Positions 52,869-55,106 of a stretch of 64,000 nt of DNA are shown here, piece by piece. The notes below the pieces were generated by a model. The model searched no databases. It worked only from the letters and a program-made list of their open reading frames with translations, and was not told where the DNA came from. Each line of letters starts with the position of its first letter. Positions within the stretch are counted from its first letter, which is position 1. A program made the position numbers and the translations under genes. The stretch comes from Ostrinia nubilalis (Eukaryota > Arthropoda > Insecta > Lepidoptera > Crambidae): contig NC_087116.1 of the NCBI RefSeq assembly GCF_963855985.1, positions 7,465,001-7,529,000 of the forward strand. Reading direction: 5' to 3'.

Positions 52869-53289
52869 CATAGAATAGCAATAAAACACTGTTCTTCATT
52901 TTTATGAAGTAAGGTCAGGTCAAGTAATTGTTAACAGGGGTTTTGTAAACAAAGCTTCATAAATCTTTTTAAATTCATGTTTTAGGTTGAGTAATAGTAA
53001 AAAAGAGTTAAAACAACCTTCAATTTCAGTGACTGGCATCTGGGTTTTATTTTTTTAATGAAAACCACTCAATTTACTAACTAAATCGAATTGAGAATGA
53101 TTCTGAACACTTTTAGGACAGGTTTGGTTCAAAAGTTCCAAGATTTCGGATACCAATAAGACAAAATTGAGAGAAAAAGTTTTGTATACAAACCTTTCGA
53201 AGTGCGTTGACGAAGAGACCTTTCCATTTTTCGGCATTCTCCGGGTCCTGGAAATCGTACCCGCGGCTCTCCTCCACTGTCGGCAACAT
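177..53289 (-). CDS. Sos: Son of sevenless (Sos), Ras guanine-nucleotide exchange factor; 20 exons, 3' part beyond window
   Basis: Sos loads GTP onto Ras (CDC25 domain) and Rac (DH domain) at the plasma membrane downstream of receptor tyrosine kinases. Twenty exons, each with GT donor, AG acceptor and matching phase, join into 890 codons. Order by approximate residue: histone-like fold 1-180, variable linker then DH 180-405, PH 410-590, REM/RasGEF-N 600-790, start of CDC25 805-890. Known Sos signatures are plain to see, for example 'FLTTYRSFC' (REM) and '[12 protein letters not shown]' (CDC25). The rest of CDC25 and the SH3-binding tail lie off the left edge. The start is the ATG at 53,289; a TAA is in frame upstream at 53,361. 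Introns are large and full of transposons, and nine of them carry tandem copies of the preceding exon end. Identification rests on family knowledge; exon borders are read by eye. Confidence 0.95.
472..606 (+). mobile_element. RTE-type LINE 3' end
   Basis: Reads '...[19 protein letters not shown]' then '[11 protein letters not shown]', and ends in GATGATGA. It is the C-terminal tail of an RTE-like LINE common in Lepidoptera. 5' truncated. Confidence 0.75.
720..2845 (-). repeat. Tandem array of exon-19 3' ends with splice donors (~9 copies)
   Basis: Sense-strand copies of the last ~75-110 bases of Sos exon 19 ([18 protein letters not shown] and onward) and the donor. GT positions correspond to plus coordinates near 805, 1042, 1485, 1651, 1785, 1888, 2343, 2546 and 2692. 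Most are followed by the motif ATCCGGCTCGAAGGACCA. No copy has the exon 5' part or a good acceptor. Coding differences among copies are nearly all synonymous. Between copies are GC-rich filler and fragments. Confidence 0.9.
1175..1275 (+). repeat. Dispersed repeat, inverted copy at 10.9-11.0 kb
   Basis: GAGCTCTATTCTACGCTGTG and TTTGTGAATACGGGCG recur as reverse complement at about 10,913-11,010. Family not recognised. Confidence 0.6.
2846..3040 (-). CDS. Sos: Sos exon 19 (residues 794-858), start of CDC25 domain
   Basis: A variable linker, then [19 protein letters not shown], the signature opening helix of the Ras-GEF catalytic domain. Acceptor CCACAG, donor GTAATC, 65 codons, phase 0/0. It is the only copy with the exon 5' end; about nine shorter copies lie between 0.72 and 2.83 kb. 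Confidence 0.95.
3370..5137 (-). repeat. GC-rich ~40-bp minisatellite with four exon-18 end copies
   Basis: Dozens of units resembling CAGTCGCCCTGGGAGCCCCC + TAAGGTCCTCCCTTCCCCTC. Near 3,378, 3,855, 4,258 and 4,705 are copies of the last ~75 bases of Sos exon 18 ([20 protein letters not shown]) with their GTAAG-type donors. On the Sos sense strand the units are G-rich runs with quadruplex potential. Confidence 0.9.
5138..5294 (-). CDS. Sos: Sos exon 18 (residues 741-793), end of REM domain
   Basis: Encodes [28 protein letters not shown] and '[18 protein letters not shown]'. Acceptor ATTCAG, donor GTAAGA, 157 nt, phase 2 to 0. Four copies of its last ~75 bases lie to the left inside a GC-rich minisatellite. 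Confidence 0.95.
5345..5395. mobile_element. Half of a palindromic MITE
   Basis: AAGGGCTGATTTTACCATCG and AACTGAAGAATTAA match the left arm of the complete element at 29,077-29,219. Right arm missing. Confidence 0.5.
6696..7210 (+). mobile_element. ~515-bp dispersed repeat with THAP-like exon relic (copy 1)
   Basis: Starts CCAGGCCTGTTCATCTCCGC and ends in a (TAT)n-like tail. Around 6,855-6,950 one frame reads [16 protein letters not shown], then after a small shift FKLPQDTER followed by GTAAAT. The pattern C..C, F.LP.D.ER then donor resembles the first exon of a THAP zinc finger. Copies at 55,462-56,163 and, inverted, at 38,120-40,860. Confidence 0.6.
7881..8088. mobile_element. hAT-type MITE with 8-bp target duplication
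   Basis: Terminal repeats CAGTGGTTCTTAA / TTAAGAACTACTG; flanked exactly by CTCTAGAG at 7,873-7,880 and 8,089-8,096. 208 bp, non-coding. Confidence 0.9.
9050..9432 (-). mobile_element. 3' end of the R1-like LINE family
   Basis: Reverse complement of 59,155-59,470, the 3' UTR of the LINE in SID-1 intron 2, including its stop codon region CTCATAAGATAGG. 5' truncated; abuts the Helitron at 9,437. Confidence 0.8.
9437..9653 (-). mobile_element. Non-autonomous Helitron
   Basis: In minus orientation begins TCTACACTAATATTATAAAG, ends GCGGGCGGAAAGCTAG after a GC hairpin, and sits between A and T: the 5'-TC...CTAG-3' layout of Helitrons. 217 bp. Confidence 0.82.
9738..9849 (-). CDS. Sos: Sos exon 17 (residues 704-741), REM domain
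   Basis: Ends [17 protein letters not shown], matching the conserved '[17 protein letters not shown]' region of fly Sos. Acceptor TCCCAG, donor GTGAGT, 112 nt, phase 1 to 2. Confidence 0.92.
9850..11079. other. Sos intron 16 apart from mobile elements
   Basis: Besides MITE A copy 1, holds an imperfect inverted repeat at about 10,470-10,618 (CTCAGTGCCTGAGG ... CCTCAGGTACTGACTGAG) and the inverted copy of the 1.2-kb repeat at 10,913-11,010. No gene seen. Confidence 0.6.
9943..10154. mobile_element. Palindromic MITE family A, copy 1
   Basis: ~210 bp nearly perfect inverted repeat containing ATGACCCCAAGCTACCCATC and TTGCTGTCGCG in both arms, with ends near GTCCGGTCGCCGAGCA. Five more copies in the window. 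Confidence 0.85.
11080..11157 (-). CDS. Sos: Sos exon 16 (residues 678-704), small REM linker exon
   Basis: Predicted from phase: [20 protein letters not shown] then 'DLDLQL', 78 nt, acceptor GCAAG, donor GTAACG. It is in a poorly conserved linker of Sos, so homology helps little. The support is that both ends fit the phases of exons 15 and 17. The pyrimidine tract is weak, and an optional or absent exon is possible. Confidence 0.68.
11450..14337 (-). repeat. Exon-15 end/donor array: ~20 copies with TCCGC minisatellite
   Basis: From about 12.52 kb to 14.34 kb a ~98-101-bp unit repeats, each holding the last ~40 bases of Sos exon 15 ('[13 protein letters not shown]' region), an intact GTGAGT donor and (TCCGC)n filler. 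Two versions intermix: one with TCGCTGGGCTCGGGATGTG, one with TAGCTCGGCTCCGGTATGTG. A long copy of 3' exon 15 (from '[10 protein letters not shown]') is at 11,766-11,907 without acceptor; another starts at 12,366. Long open frames here ([13 protein letters not shown]) are by-products of the repeat. Confidence 0.93.
14338..14518 (-). CDS. Sos: Sos exon 15 (residues 618-678), REM (RasGEF-N) domain
   Basis: Encodes [20 protein letters not shown], then [20 protein letters not shown] and '[12 protein letters not shown]', the REM helical hairpin that binds allosteric Ras-GTP. Acceptor CCTCAG, donor GTGAGT, 181 nt, ends in phase 1. About twenty copies of its last ~40 bases plus donor follow in the intron. 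Confidence 0.95.
14542..15152. mobile_element. Inverted-repeat element with TTA target, split by a Helitron
   Basis: Ends AGCCATGTATTCATT and inverse, then GGCAACATTTGTTGATAAAC in both arms; flanked by TTA. A Helitron at 14,872-15,074 is inserted inside. Confidence 0.7.
14872..15074 (-). mobile_element. Non-autonomous Helitron
   Basis: Minus orientation: TCTACATATATATAG ... GCCGGATCAGCTAG, flanked A|T. 203 bp. Confidence 0.78.
15284..15499. mobile_element. hAT-type MITE with 8-bp target duplication
   Basis: Ends CAGGGTTTCCCAA / TTCGGGAACCGCTG, flanked by ATCTAGCC at 15,276-15,283 and 15,500-15,507. The uninterrupted site GTCATCTAGCCTCTAGG exists at about 6,156-6,172 in a related repeat. Confidence 0.9.
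15796..15931 (-). CDS. Sos: Sos exon 14 (residues 572-617), PH-REM linker
   Basis: Encodes [17 protein letters not shown] then [18 protein letters not shown], the conserved strand linking PH and REM. Acceptor TTCCAG, donor GTGAGA, 136 nt, phase 2 to 0. Confidence 0.94.
16000..16112 (-). mobile_element. RTE-type LINE 3' end
   Basis: TTTCAGCCAAATGACGTCCA then CTGCTGGACAAAGGCCTCCC, the reverse complement of the RTE tail reading GEAFVQQ. Confidence 0.75.
16290..17274 (-). repeat. Exon-13 end/donor copies with CTCGAAGGACC motif
   Basis: Copies of the end of Sos exon 13 ('[15 protein letters not shown]') and its donor at about 16,490-16,555, 16,695-16,750 and 16,862-16,940, plus remnants at 16,310, 16,405 and 17,140. 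Six carry ATCCGGCTCGAAGGACC downstream of the donor, as the real exon does. Filler includes 'GTCGGTCCATCGGGTGGGAG', a LINE-derived phrase. Confidence 0.85.
17275..17416 (-). CDS. Sos: Sos exon 13 (residues 525-572), PH C-terminal helix
   Basis: Encodes [18 protein letters not shown] then [20 protein letters not shown], containing the invariant PH-domain tryptophan. Acceptor CCACAG, donor GTAACT, 142 nt, phase 1 to 2. Copies of its 3' end and donor occur several times between 16.29 and 17.27 kb. Confidence 0.91.
17522..17727. mobile_element. Palindromic MITE family A, copy 2
   Basis: Near-perfect ~205-bp palindrome with the shared core CTACCCATCCTTATCGCTCG in both arms and ends GGTCCGTGAGCACGTAG. 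Confidence 0.88.
17836..18025 (-). mobile_element. RTE-type LINE fragment (inverted relative to next)
   Basis: GAGGTCGTCGGTCCACCTAG and CTATGTGCCACTTCAGCTTG are the reverse complement of the RTE tail region encoding LKWH...R..GRPPTRW. Confidence 0.72.
18112..18290 (+). mobile_element. RTE-type LINE 3' end
   Basis: GGTGGACCGACGATCTGGTA through GTCCAGCAGTTGACGTCATT, then (CGAA)n. Near Sos exon 12. Confidence 0.78.
18323..18437 (-). CDS. Sos: Sos exon 12 (residues 487-525), PH domain
   Basis: A variable [14 protein letters not shown] loop, then [20 protein letters not shown], the PH strand matching 'LKEKYFMRRVDINDRPD' of fly Sos. Acceptor TTACAG, donor GTAGTT, 115 nt, ends in phase 1. Intron 11 to its right is 8.5 kb of nested transposons. 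Confidence 0.92.
19505..19650. mobile_element. Palindromic MITE
   Basis: AGTTGCACCACCTGACGTGA ... AATAAGATGGTGCAACCTAG inverted ends. A relative is at 51,645-51,768. Confidence 0.6.
20193..21856. mobile_element. 1.66-kb inverted-repeat element with TGTCACCGG ends
   Basis: Inverted ends TGTCACCGGAAAATAACAAG continue for ~70 bp (through AAGTTGATCAATTTTCTAGG); flanked by TTGC, a possible 4-bp target duplication. Contains a GGTATAAAAGC promoter-like box near 21,650 and an open frame at 21,054-21,284. Confidence 0.7.
21054..21284 (+). pseudogene. Unrecognised reading frame inside the TGTCACCGG element
   Basis: 76 codons without ATG, beginning just after a TTTTCAG acceptor-like site and ending in TAG. 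Parts read [20 protein letters not shown] and '[20 protein letters not shown]'. An upstream GTAAGT at 20,881 could be the paired donor, but the joined frame has early stops. I do not recognise the family; possibly a captured exon or chance. Confidence 0.3.
22592..24570. mobile_element. 1.98-kb TA-flanked inverted-repeat element with TTATTGGCA motifs
   Basis: Ends GGGTAAACCACCCAAT and inverse, flanked by TA. TTATTGGCA or its inverse recurs many times near both ends (22,607, 22,820, 22,840, 23,933, 23,975, 24,120, 24,135, 24,530), like subterminal protein-binding repeats. A foldback element sits in its middle. Confidence 0.68.
23221..23889. mobile_element. Foldback element with ~265-bp arms
   Basis: The arms share TAATCCCCGTTGAC, CAATGGAG(C/T)TTATAATGG and AAAATACTAATGTAAGAA in inverse order. 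Each arm also contains small TTAATCCCC palindromes. Confidence 0.75.
24983..25320 (-). mobile_element. Jockey/CR1-like LINE 3' end
   Basis: The minus frame ends '[20 protein letters not shown]', the usual C-terminus of insect Jockey/CR1-type LINEs; the 3' UTR continues TGAGATGCAGTCTAGG and resumes at 18,494-18,526 beyond the TTAA insertion. Confidence 0.78.
25470..26758. mobile_element. Palindromic MITE family A, copy 3, split by a Tc1-like element
   Basis: Left part 25,470-25,576 and right part 26,682-26,758 are family A; the break falls at TA in GCAATATAATTAC, which is intact in other copies. Confidence 0.85.
25577..26681. mobile_element. 1.1-kb Tc1/mariner-like long-inverted-repeat element
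   Basis: Begins CAGTGTGAGTCACGTTAAAG and ends in its inverse, flanked by TA (25,575-25,576 and 26,682-26,683). Arms of ~460 bp are nearly identical with ~180 bp between. TACAGTG ends and TA target are typical of Tc1. No transposase frame; the ~60-80-codon frames are palindrome by-products. Confidence 0.85.
26920..27020 (-). CDS. Sos: Sos exon 11 (residues 453-486), PH domain
   Basis: Encodes [17 protein letters not shown] then [12 protein letters not shown], the first PH strands. Acceptor CCACAG, donor GTAAGT, 101 nt, phase 1 to 0. Confidence 0.93.
27062..27286 (+). mobile_element. Non-autonomous Helitron
   Basis: TCCCAACTAATATTATAAAT at the 5' end, CGCGGGCAAAGCCGCGGGCG hairpin, CTAG 3' end; A and T flank it. 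225 bp, a family very common in Lepidoptera. Confidence 0.85.
27325..28543 (-). repeat. Exon-10 end/donor tandem array (~12 copies)
   Basis: Head-to-tail units of roughly 90-120 bp. Each holds the sense sequence for [16 protein letters not shown], the donor GTACGTGC and ~25 bases of intron (TTGATGGACGGACGACC). Four units near 28.0-28.4 kb also hold '[13 protein letters not shown]', so unit length varies. Acceptor and first third of the exon are never copied. Confidence 0.92.
28544..28674 (-). CDS. Sos: Sos exon 10 (residues 409-453), DH-PH linker
   Basis: Encodes '[20 protein letters not shown]' and ends [11 protein letters not shown], a hallmark just before the PH domain. Acceptor TCGCAG, 131 nt, donor GTACGT, leaves in phase 1. 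Only this copy has the acceptor and the 5' part. Its 3' end plus donor is repeated about a dozen times to the left, so which donor is used is not certain from sequence. Confidence 0.92.
28705..28835 (-). mobile_element. Truncated Helitron 3' end
   Basis: Minus orientation ends GCCGGGTCAGCTAG; matches the Helitron at 55,903-56,084 at its end. The 5' end is lost. Confidence 0.6.
28837..28925 (-). mobile_element. LINE 3' UTR fragment (empty TTAA site)
   Basis: GTATTTGACCGCGATCACAC then CTGATGTTAAGTGAGACGCA. Same family as the LINE broken by the 6.4-kb element; further copies at 43,290-43,350 and 56,640-56,680. Confidence 0.72.
29077..29219. mobile_element. Palindromic MITE with TTA target
   Basis: GGGCTGATTTTTCAACC ... 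GATTGAAAAATCTGCCC, arms also sharing GAAGAATAAA; TTA on both sides. ~143 bp. Confidence 0.75.
29261..29325 (-). CDS. Sos: Sos exon 9 (residues 388-409), end of DH domain
   Basis: Short exon encoding [21 protein letters not shown], between the DH core and the PH domain. Acceptor TTTCAG, donor GTAAGT, 65 nt, ends in phase 2. Phase agrees with exons 8 and 10. Confidence 0.82.
29400..32427 (-). repeat. Exon-8 end/donor array mixed with a CACGTG-rich minisatellite
   Basis: About a dozen copies of the exon 8 3' end ('[10 protein letters not shown]', some reaching back to '[10 protein letters not shown]'), each with GTACGT-type donor. Copies sit near 29,570, 29,830, 29,930, 30,030, 30,110, 30,375, 30,455, 31,815, 31,920, 32,000, 32,260 and 32,345. 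Between them runs a ~20-base unit AGCTAGTAAATATCACGTGA whose core is an E-box palindrome (CACGTG or CACATG). A separate transposon interrupts at 30,531-31,666. Confidence 0.88.
30531..31666. mobile_element. 1.1-kb inverted-repeat element with CATAGCAATACGG repeats
   Basis: Ends GAGAGCCCACGACCAAAA and then TGTCTCATAGCAATACGG in both arms; bordered by GTAC. The motif TCATAGCAATA or its inverse TATTGCTATGA occurs at least eight times along the element. Inserted in the exon-8 array. No recognisable protein. Confidence 0.72.
33185..33394 (-). mobile_element. tRNA-derived SINE
   Basis: In minus orientation a tRNA-like head (from CCACGATAGCCGAACGG, A box) with B box GGTTCGAATCC and closing ATTGTGG, which pairs with CCACGAT as an acceptor stem; then an unrelated body and an A-rich tail at 33,190-33,211. 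No clean anticodon arm, so not a functional tRNA. Confidence 0.72.
34124..34282. mobile_element. TA-inserted MITE
   Basis: TCGTCGCTTGCCTCTCTAAC ... GTTAGAGAGGCAAGCGACGA, flanked by TA; inserted in the left arm of the inverted repeat. Confidence 0.75.
35250..36236 (+). mobile_element. Jockey-like LINE remnant (RT C-terminus)
   Basis: Frames read [18 protein letters not shown], '[19 protein letters not shown]' and, after a frameshift near 35,590, '[20 protein letters not shown]'. These match the region after the reverse-transcriptase palm in Jockey-type LINEs. It ends in TAAATAAATAAATAAA. Inactive: 5' truncated and frameshifted. Confidence 0.78.
36771..36910. mobile_element. Palindromic MITE family A, copy 4 (deleted left arm)
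   Basis: GTCCGGTCGCCGAGCCCGTA then a deletion, then TACGCGCGAGTGATAAGGAT to the end CGTGTTCGGCGACGA. Confidence 0.8.
37430..37500 (-). repeat. tRNA-like B-box fragment
   Basis: Minus strand has AAGTAGCACAATGATCA ... GTGGGTTCGTATCCCGCTAC, resembling a decayed tRNA-derived SINE head. No full tRNA fold. Confidence 0.4.
37876..41480. mobile_element. 3.6-kb hAT-type element nested in the 9.8-kb element
   Basis: Ends CATAGCTGGGCA / TGCCCAGCTATG with internal GTTAA-rich repeats, flanked exactly by TCTGAATG (37,868-37,875 and 41,481-41,488). The interior includes the inverted THAP-relic repeat and ~2.2 kb of unassigned DNA. No transposase recognised. Confidence 0.8.
38120..40860 (-). mobile_element. 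THAP-relic repeat, inverted copy 3, split by ~2.2 kb
   Basis: The 5' part is at about 40,510-40,860 (reverse of CCAGGCCTGTTCATCTCCGC) and the 3' tail at 38,120-38,290. Between them lies AT-rich DNA with a (CA)n run near 40,087-40,108 and no gene I can recognise. Confidence 0.6.
41489..42130. other. Unassigned AT-rich part of the 9.8-kb element
   Basis: Contains an inverted phrase pair around TCATATTTGGGGAATGCACC (41,790) and CCAAATATGAGTCATATCAA (41,560), suggesting an old palindromic element. No gene. Confidence 0.45.
42184..42323 (-). repeat. Proximal end of the exon-8 array
   Basis: One further exon-8 end copy and CACGTGA units directly beside the real exon 8 donor. It is the right part of the 29.4-32.4 kb array, separated from it by the 9.8-kb hAT-type insertion. 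Confidence 0.88.
42324..42491 (-). CDS. Sos: Sos exon 8 (residues 332-387), DH domain
   Basis: Begins [14 protein letters not shown], then [20 protein letters not shown] and 'DDRESFKQ', the core DH helix. Acceptor CCGCAG, donor GTACGT, 56 codons, phase 0/0. This is the only copy with the exon 5' end and acceptor; a dozen shorter copies lie to the left, most of them beyond a 9.8-kb transposon. Confidence 0.93.
42955..43045 (+). repeat. tRNA-like SINE head fragment
   Basis: CTAGGGCGGGAGATAGAAGC ... GGTCATGGGTTCGATCCCCG carries a B box and weak pairing of TGCCCTA with TTAGGCA. Too degenerate for a tRNA call. Confidence 0.4.
43118..43221 (-). CDS. Sos: Sos exon 7 (residues 297-331), DH domain
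   Basis: Encodes [20 protein letters not shown] then [14 protein letters not shown]. Acceptor TTTCAG, donor GTGAGT, 104 nt; enters in phase 1 and ends in phase 0. Confidence 0.92.
43683..43812 (-). CDS. Sos: Sos exon 6 (residues 254-297), DH domain
   Basis: Encodes [20 protein letters not shown] followed by 'IGSCFE', a conserved DH segment. Acceptor TTGCAG, donor GTAATA, 130 nt, ends in phase 1. Confidence 0.93.
43858..44010 (-). mobile_element. RTE-type LINE 3' end
   Basis: (ATC)n then TTTCAGCCACAGGACGTCCA and GTAGCGGCCTGCGTCCAGCG; inverse of the tail seen at 46,560-46,838. Confidence 0.8.
44208..44282 (-). mobile_element. RTE-type LINE fragment
   Basis: TTTTAGCCATAGGACGTTCA then GCTGAACATAGGCCTCTCAA; short 3' fragment at the far end of the exon-5 array. 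Confidence 0.65.
44542..44673 (-). other. Exon-5-like cassette 4 (candidate alternative exon)
   Basis: 132 nt, open, donor GTAAGT, preceded directly by AACGCAG in phase 0. Protein matches exon 5 except the first residue (C for R). Confidence 0.4.
44725..44856 (-). other. Exon-5-like cassette 3 (candidate alternative exon)
   Basis: 132 nt, open, donor GTAAGT. About fifteen synonymous changes and one replacement (H to N in DLHLII) against exon 5. The nearest in-phase AG adds three codons. Confidence 0.4.
44897..45028 (-). other. Exon-5-like cassette 2 (candidate alternative exon)
   Basis: 132 nt, open, protein identical to the end of exon 5 although several codons differ; donor GTGAGT. An AG three bases further upstream would give phase-0 entry with one extra codon. 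Confidence 0.4.
45082..45213 (-). other. Exon-5-like cassette 1 (candidate alternative exon)
   Basis: 132 nt, 44 codons, open, donor GTGAGT, preceded by GCGTAG giving phase-0 entry; CTAATAAC stands upstream as a possible branch point. Against exon 5 it has about twelve synonymous changes and one replacement (V to D). The intron from the exon 5 donor would be only ~60 nt. Confidence 0.4.
45275..45505 (-). CDS. Sos: Sos exon 5 (residues 177-253), start of DH domain
   Basis: Starts [11 protein letters not shown], passes an Ala/Gly-rich variable linker, then '[20 protein letters not shown]' and [16 protein letters not shown], the first DH helix. Acceptor CTACAG, donor GTGAGT, 77 codons, phase 0/0. 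Its last 44 codons are repeated four times, nearly intact, plus two decayed copies to the left. Confidence 0.94.
45647..45744. repeat. Perfect 43-bp inverted repeat
   Basis: Arms 45,647-45,689 and 45,702-45,744 are exact inverse copies (core GATAACTGAGACCCATAAAT) with a 12-base spacer. No target duplication recognised. Confidence 0.9.
46071..46460. mobile_element. Foldback element with ~145-bp arms
   Basis: AAATGGCAATGCCAGATTTT ... AAAATCTGGCATTGCCATTT; arms also share GGTCGATGGCCGCGCG and CATGTATACCTCTAAACTCA. It interrupts an element ending in the hairpin CACCCCGTCGATTTTTCGTC. Confidence 0.78.
46560..46838 (+). mobile_element. RTE-type LINE C-terminus and tail
   Basis: Reads '[20 protein letters not shown]', '[14 protein letters not shown]' and '[14 protein letters not shown]', then (GAT)n. 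This is the clearest copy of the RTE-like family; 5' truncated. Confidence 0.85.
47269..47445 (-). CDS. Sos: Sos exon 4 (residues 118-176)
   Basis: Encodes [15 protein letters not shown] then [16 protein letters not shown] and '[10 protein letters not shown]', the second histone fold, highly conserved in Sos. Acceptor CCCTAG, donor GTAAGA, 59 codons, phase 0/0. No exon copies are seen beside it. Confidence 0.95.
47446..48070. other. Sos intron 3, left part
   Basis: AT-rich intron without recognisable gene or repeat beyond short A/T runs. Confidence 0.5.
48071..48281. mobile_element. Palindromic MITE family A, copy 5
   Basis: GTCCGGTCGCCGAGCACGTA to TGCTCGGCGACCAGGCTTTA, ~210 bp; a sixth fragment is at 61,765-61,790. 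Confidence 0.87.
48430..49505 (-). repeat. Exon-3 end/donor array with TGTCCGG filler
   Basis: Degenerate copies of the end of Sos exon 3 ('[16 protein letters not shown]') near 48,440-48,505, 48,545-48,605, 48,765-48,815 and 48,958-49,010, with shorter ones near 48,680, 48,870, 49,330 and 49,440. Filler is rich in GTGTCCGG. A LINE 3' end is inserted at about 49,070-49,300. Copies are more decayed than in other arrays. Confidence 0.82.
49070..49300 (-). mobile_element. LINE 3' end inserted in the exon-3 array
   Basis: (ATC)n, then CAACAGCCCTTTACAGTCCA and GGCGGGTTGGAGATCGCAGT, a phrase shared by many lepidopteran LINE 3' ends. Confidence 0.68.
49506..49640 (-). CDS. Sos: Sos exon 3 (residues 73-117)
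   Basis: Begins [18 protein letters not shown] and ends [13 protein letters not shown], the linker between histone-fold halves. Acceptor TTACAG, donor GTAAGC, 45 codons, phase 0/0. Degenerate copies of its 3' third fill the next kilobase to the left. Confidence 0.93.
50045..50457 (-). repeat. Exon-2 partial copy and three CTCGAAGGACCA units
   Basis: At about 50,385-50,440 is a damaged copy of 'CLRLLAMLC' from exon 2. Further left, CCGGCTCGAAGGACCA (sense) stands at about 50,321, 50,202 and 50,062, each followed by AAT..TT.A.TGAACGAA, a ~120-140-bp spaced repeat. Confidence 0.75.
50458..50577 (-). CDS. Sos: Sos exon 2 (residues 33-72)
   Basis: Encodes [20 protein letters not shown] and '[10 protein letters not shown]', the first histone-fold repeat. 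Acceptor CTTTCAG, donor GTGCGT, 40 codons, phase 0 at both ends. A decayed copy of its middle lies just to the left at about 50,385-50,440. Confidence 0.93.
50698..50860. mobile_element. MITE family B, copy 1
   Basis: GAGTAGGCGCACACCGTTGA and inverse at the right end, ~163 bp. Its relative is at 62,411-62,591. It appears inserted in another GC-rich palindrome (50,680-50,985). Confidence 0.8.
51302..51488. mobile_element. Palindromic MITE with TGAGGGTTTTC ends
   Basis: TGAGGGTTTTCACGAATGAA ... TTCATTCGCGAAAACCCTCA, ~187 bp; a partial arm also lies at 51,198-51,230. Confidence 0.75.
51645..51768. mobile_element. Palindromic MITE, relative of 19.5-kb copy
   Basis: GAGTTCCACCATCTTACTTT ... AATAAGGTGGTGCAACTTAG. 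Confidence 0.6.
51769..53193. other. Sos intron 1, right part
   Basis: Mostly plain AT-rich intron. At about 52,800-52,870 is a LINE tail, CTCGTTTGCCTCCTATCACA followed by a ~29-base poly-A. No gene. Confidence 0.55.
53194..53289 (-). CDS. Sos: Sos exon 1 (residues 1-32)
   Basis: Begins [10 protein letters not shown] and continues [20 protein letters not shown], matching the N-terminal helix of the Sos histone fold. Donor GTTTGT. An in-frame stop lies 72 bases upstream of the ATG with no other ATG between, so this start is favoured. The glycine-rich leader of fly Sos is absent. Confidence 0.88.
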
Positions 53290-54996
53290 CCTAAACGATA
53301 CCCCCACAAGGAAATCATGTAAACTCTCAACGAGTCCCGATATCAAACCAATACAACATTACAGGCCATATCGCCAGTTCAGCGACTTTGGCAACTTTCT
53401 ACGACACTACACTAAACAAAATCACAAAATAATTAGATAAAAAGATAATTATTGAAATAGAAACACGATAGTTTGGAAATGTAAGAATAAATTAATTGAA
53501 ATGTAAAATCTTTGATTCTTTTGATCGGCAAAACGACGCCATTTTCAATCTATTTATTATTACGGGTGCGTTCCTGGTTAACCTGTCCCGCGAGCTATCT
53601 TTCATCGCGTTCATTGAATTTTTTTATGTGTAATTTTTATTTAATGTTTTTTCACGTTATTTTATTTTAAGCGTGCAGACTATCAAATCACTCAAACAAA
53701 AACAGTGTTTTTGATTATGCAGAAACATTAAAAACAAAATCGTTTTACTTCGTTCTCAAAAGTTCGTTTAAAAATTATTAAGTTTTCATAAAGATGATAT
53801 TGTACGAATGTTAATAAAAATCTAAAAGTAATGAATGAAAACTAAATTCACTCAATATTTTGAGAAATAATAAAACAATTATAGCCTGACGGAACATAAA
53901 AACCCTCGCCATGTTGCGGAAAACTAATGGTACTAATTTCTTTTAATGGCAACAGTAACTGAAAACTTAAATATGTAATCACTACAGTTGGACATTTATA
54001 AAAAGGACAAGTTTAAAGTTCAAAACTGTGTAAAGAAGAAGCAAACTGGAAGCAAACATTTTATTTTAACGACATGAAAGAATATATTGACAACTTACAA
54101 GTATTCGGCCAATGGTACAAATTTCCAGGCCAGGAAGGATTTAAAATAAAAAAAAAAAAACTTCATTGACATGTCACCTTGCATGTCAGTCTATTGCTGT
54201 CAAAGTGTAAACAAACTTTATTTTAAATGTGCGCAATTGATTTTGTGAATTAAATTGCTAAAATCTTTTTATAGTCGTGAAAGAAAAGTGGTTCACAATG
54301 TGTTAAAGTATTTGTCGAAGAGAAATACTAAGGGTTCGGACAATATTTTCATTGAATAATGTTTCCGACAAAGGTTGTCAAATTGACTGACATGTTTATC
54401 GTATAGTACAGTCCACTATGAAAATTAGCTGCAGTTTGTTTCAACTACCTATTTTAGAGTTTTTTGTCACTTTCTAAGTGTTGAATTTTATGGAATTGGG
54501 AAAGAAGTACCGAGTTTGAAGCGTTCATGAGCAGACATTGCAGTTGAATATTCAAGTTCTGAATTTGATTATTGATGAATAATAAAATAAATCCAACTAG
54601 CTGATTGATGGTTTCATTTAATTTATTTAAACCAGGTTACTTATAATAATATTTTTTCGTTAATTTATGAAAATATCAAATTAGCCCGTAATCCTGAATC
54701 CTGATACATAAAGTTAGTCTATTAATTTAACACAGGTACGACTGTACTCAGTGTTGCACTATCAAATGCAATTGACGCGCCTCTATGCCAGGGTTTTTAT
54801 GTTCCTGGTCAGGATAATTTGTTGATCTATTTACGATTATGGTTTTAAATAACAGATGGCGCTCATTTGAAGTTTCTCTAACATTTCCTATTTGACAATG
54901 ACAGCAAAATCAGCAAATGTCATTTAAAAATGCAGCTTCCCTTGCAGTATTGTGCATTTTAAAATTTAACTAAAATTAATTTTATCTTAGAAAATA
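53290..54996. promoter_or_regulatory. Shared upstream region between Sos and the SID-1-like gene
   Basis: 1.7 kb between divergent start codons. No clear TATA box at a useful spacing and no CpG-dense block; A/T-rich throughout. It must hold the promoters unless either gene has upstream non-coding exons outside it. Confidence 0.45.
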
Positions 54997-55106
54997 ATGT
55001 ACTGCGTCTTAATTTTCTTCGCGGCGCTATCAAGTCTAGTGCAATGCTCAGACACGGGCATTGTATCTGCTAATAATGAGACGAAGAGGATATTTGTTTA
55101 TAATAC
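54997..55106 (+). CDS. SID-1-like exon 1, signal peptide
   Basis: MYCVLIFFAALSSLVQC is a hydrophobic signal peptide with likely cleavage before SDTG; then 'NNETKRIFVYNT' with one sequon. Donor GTAAGT, 110 nt, ends in phase 2. Confidence 0.85.
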
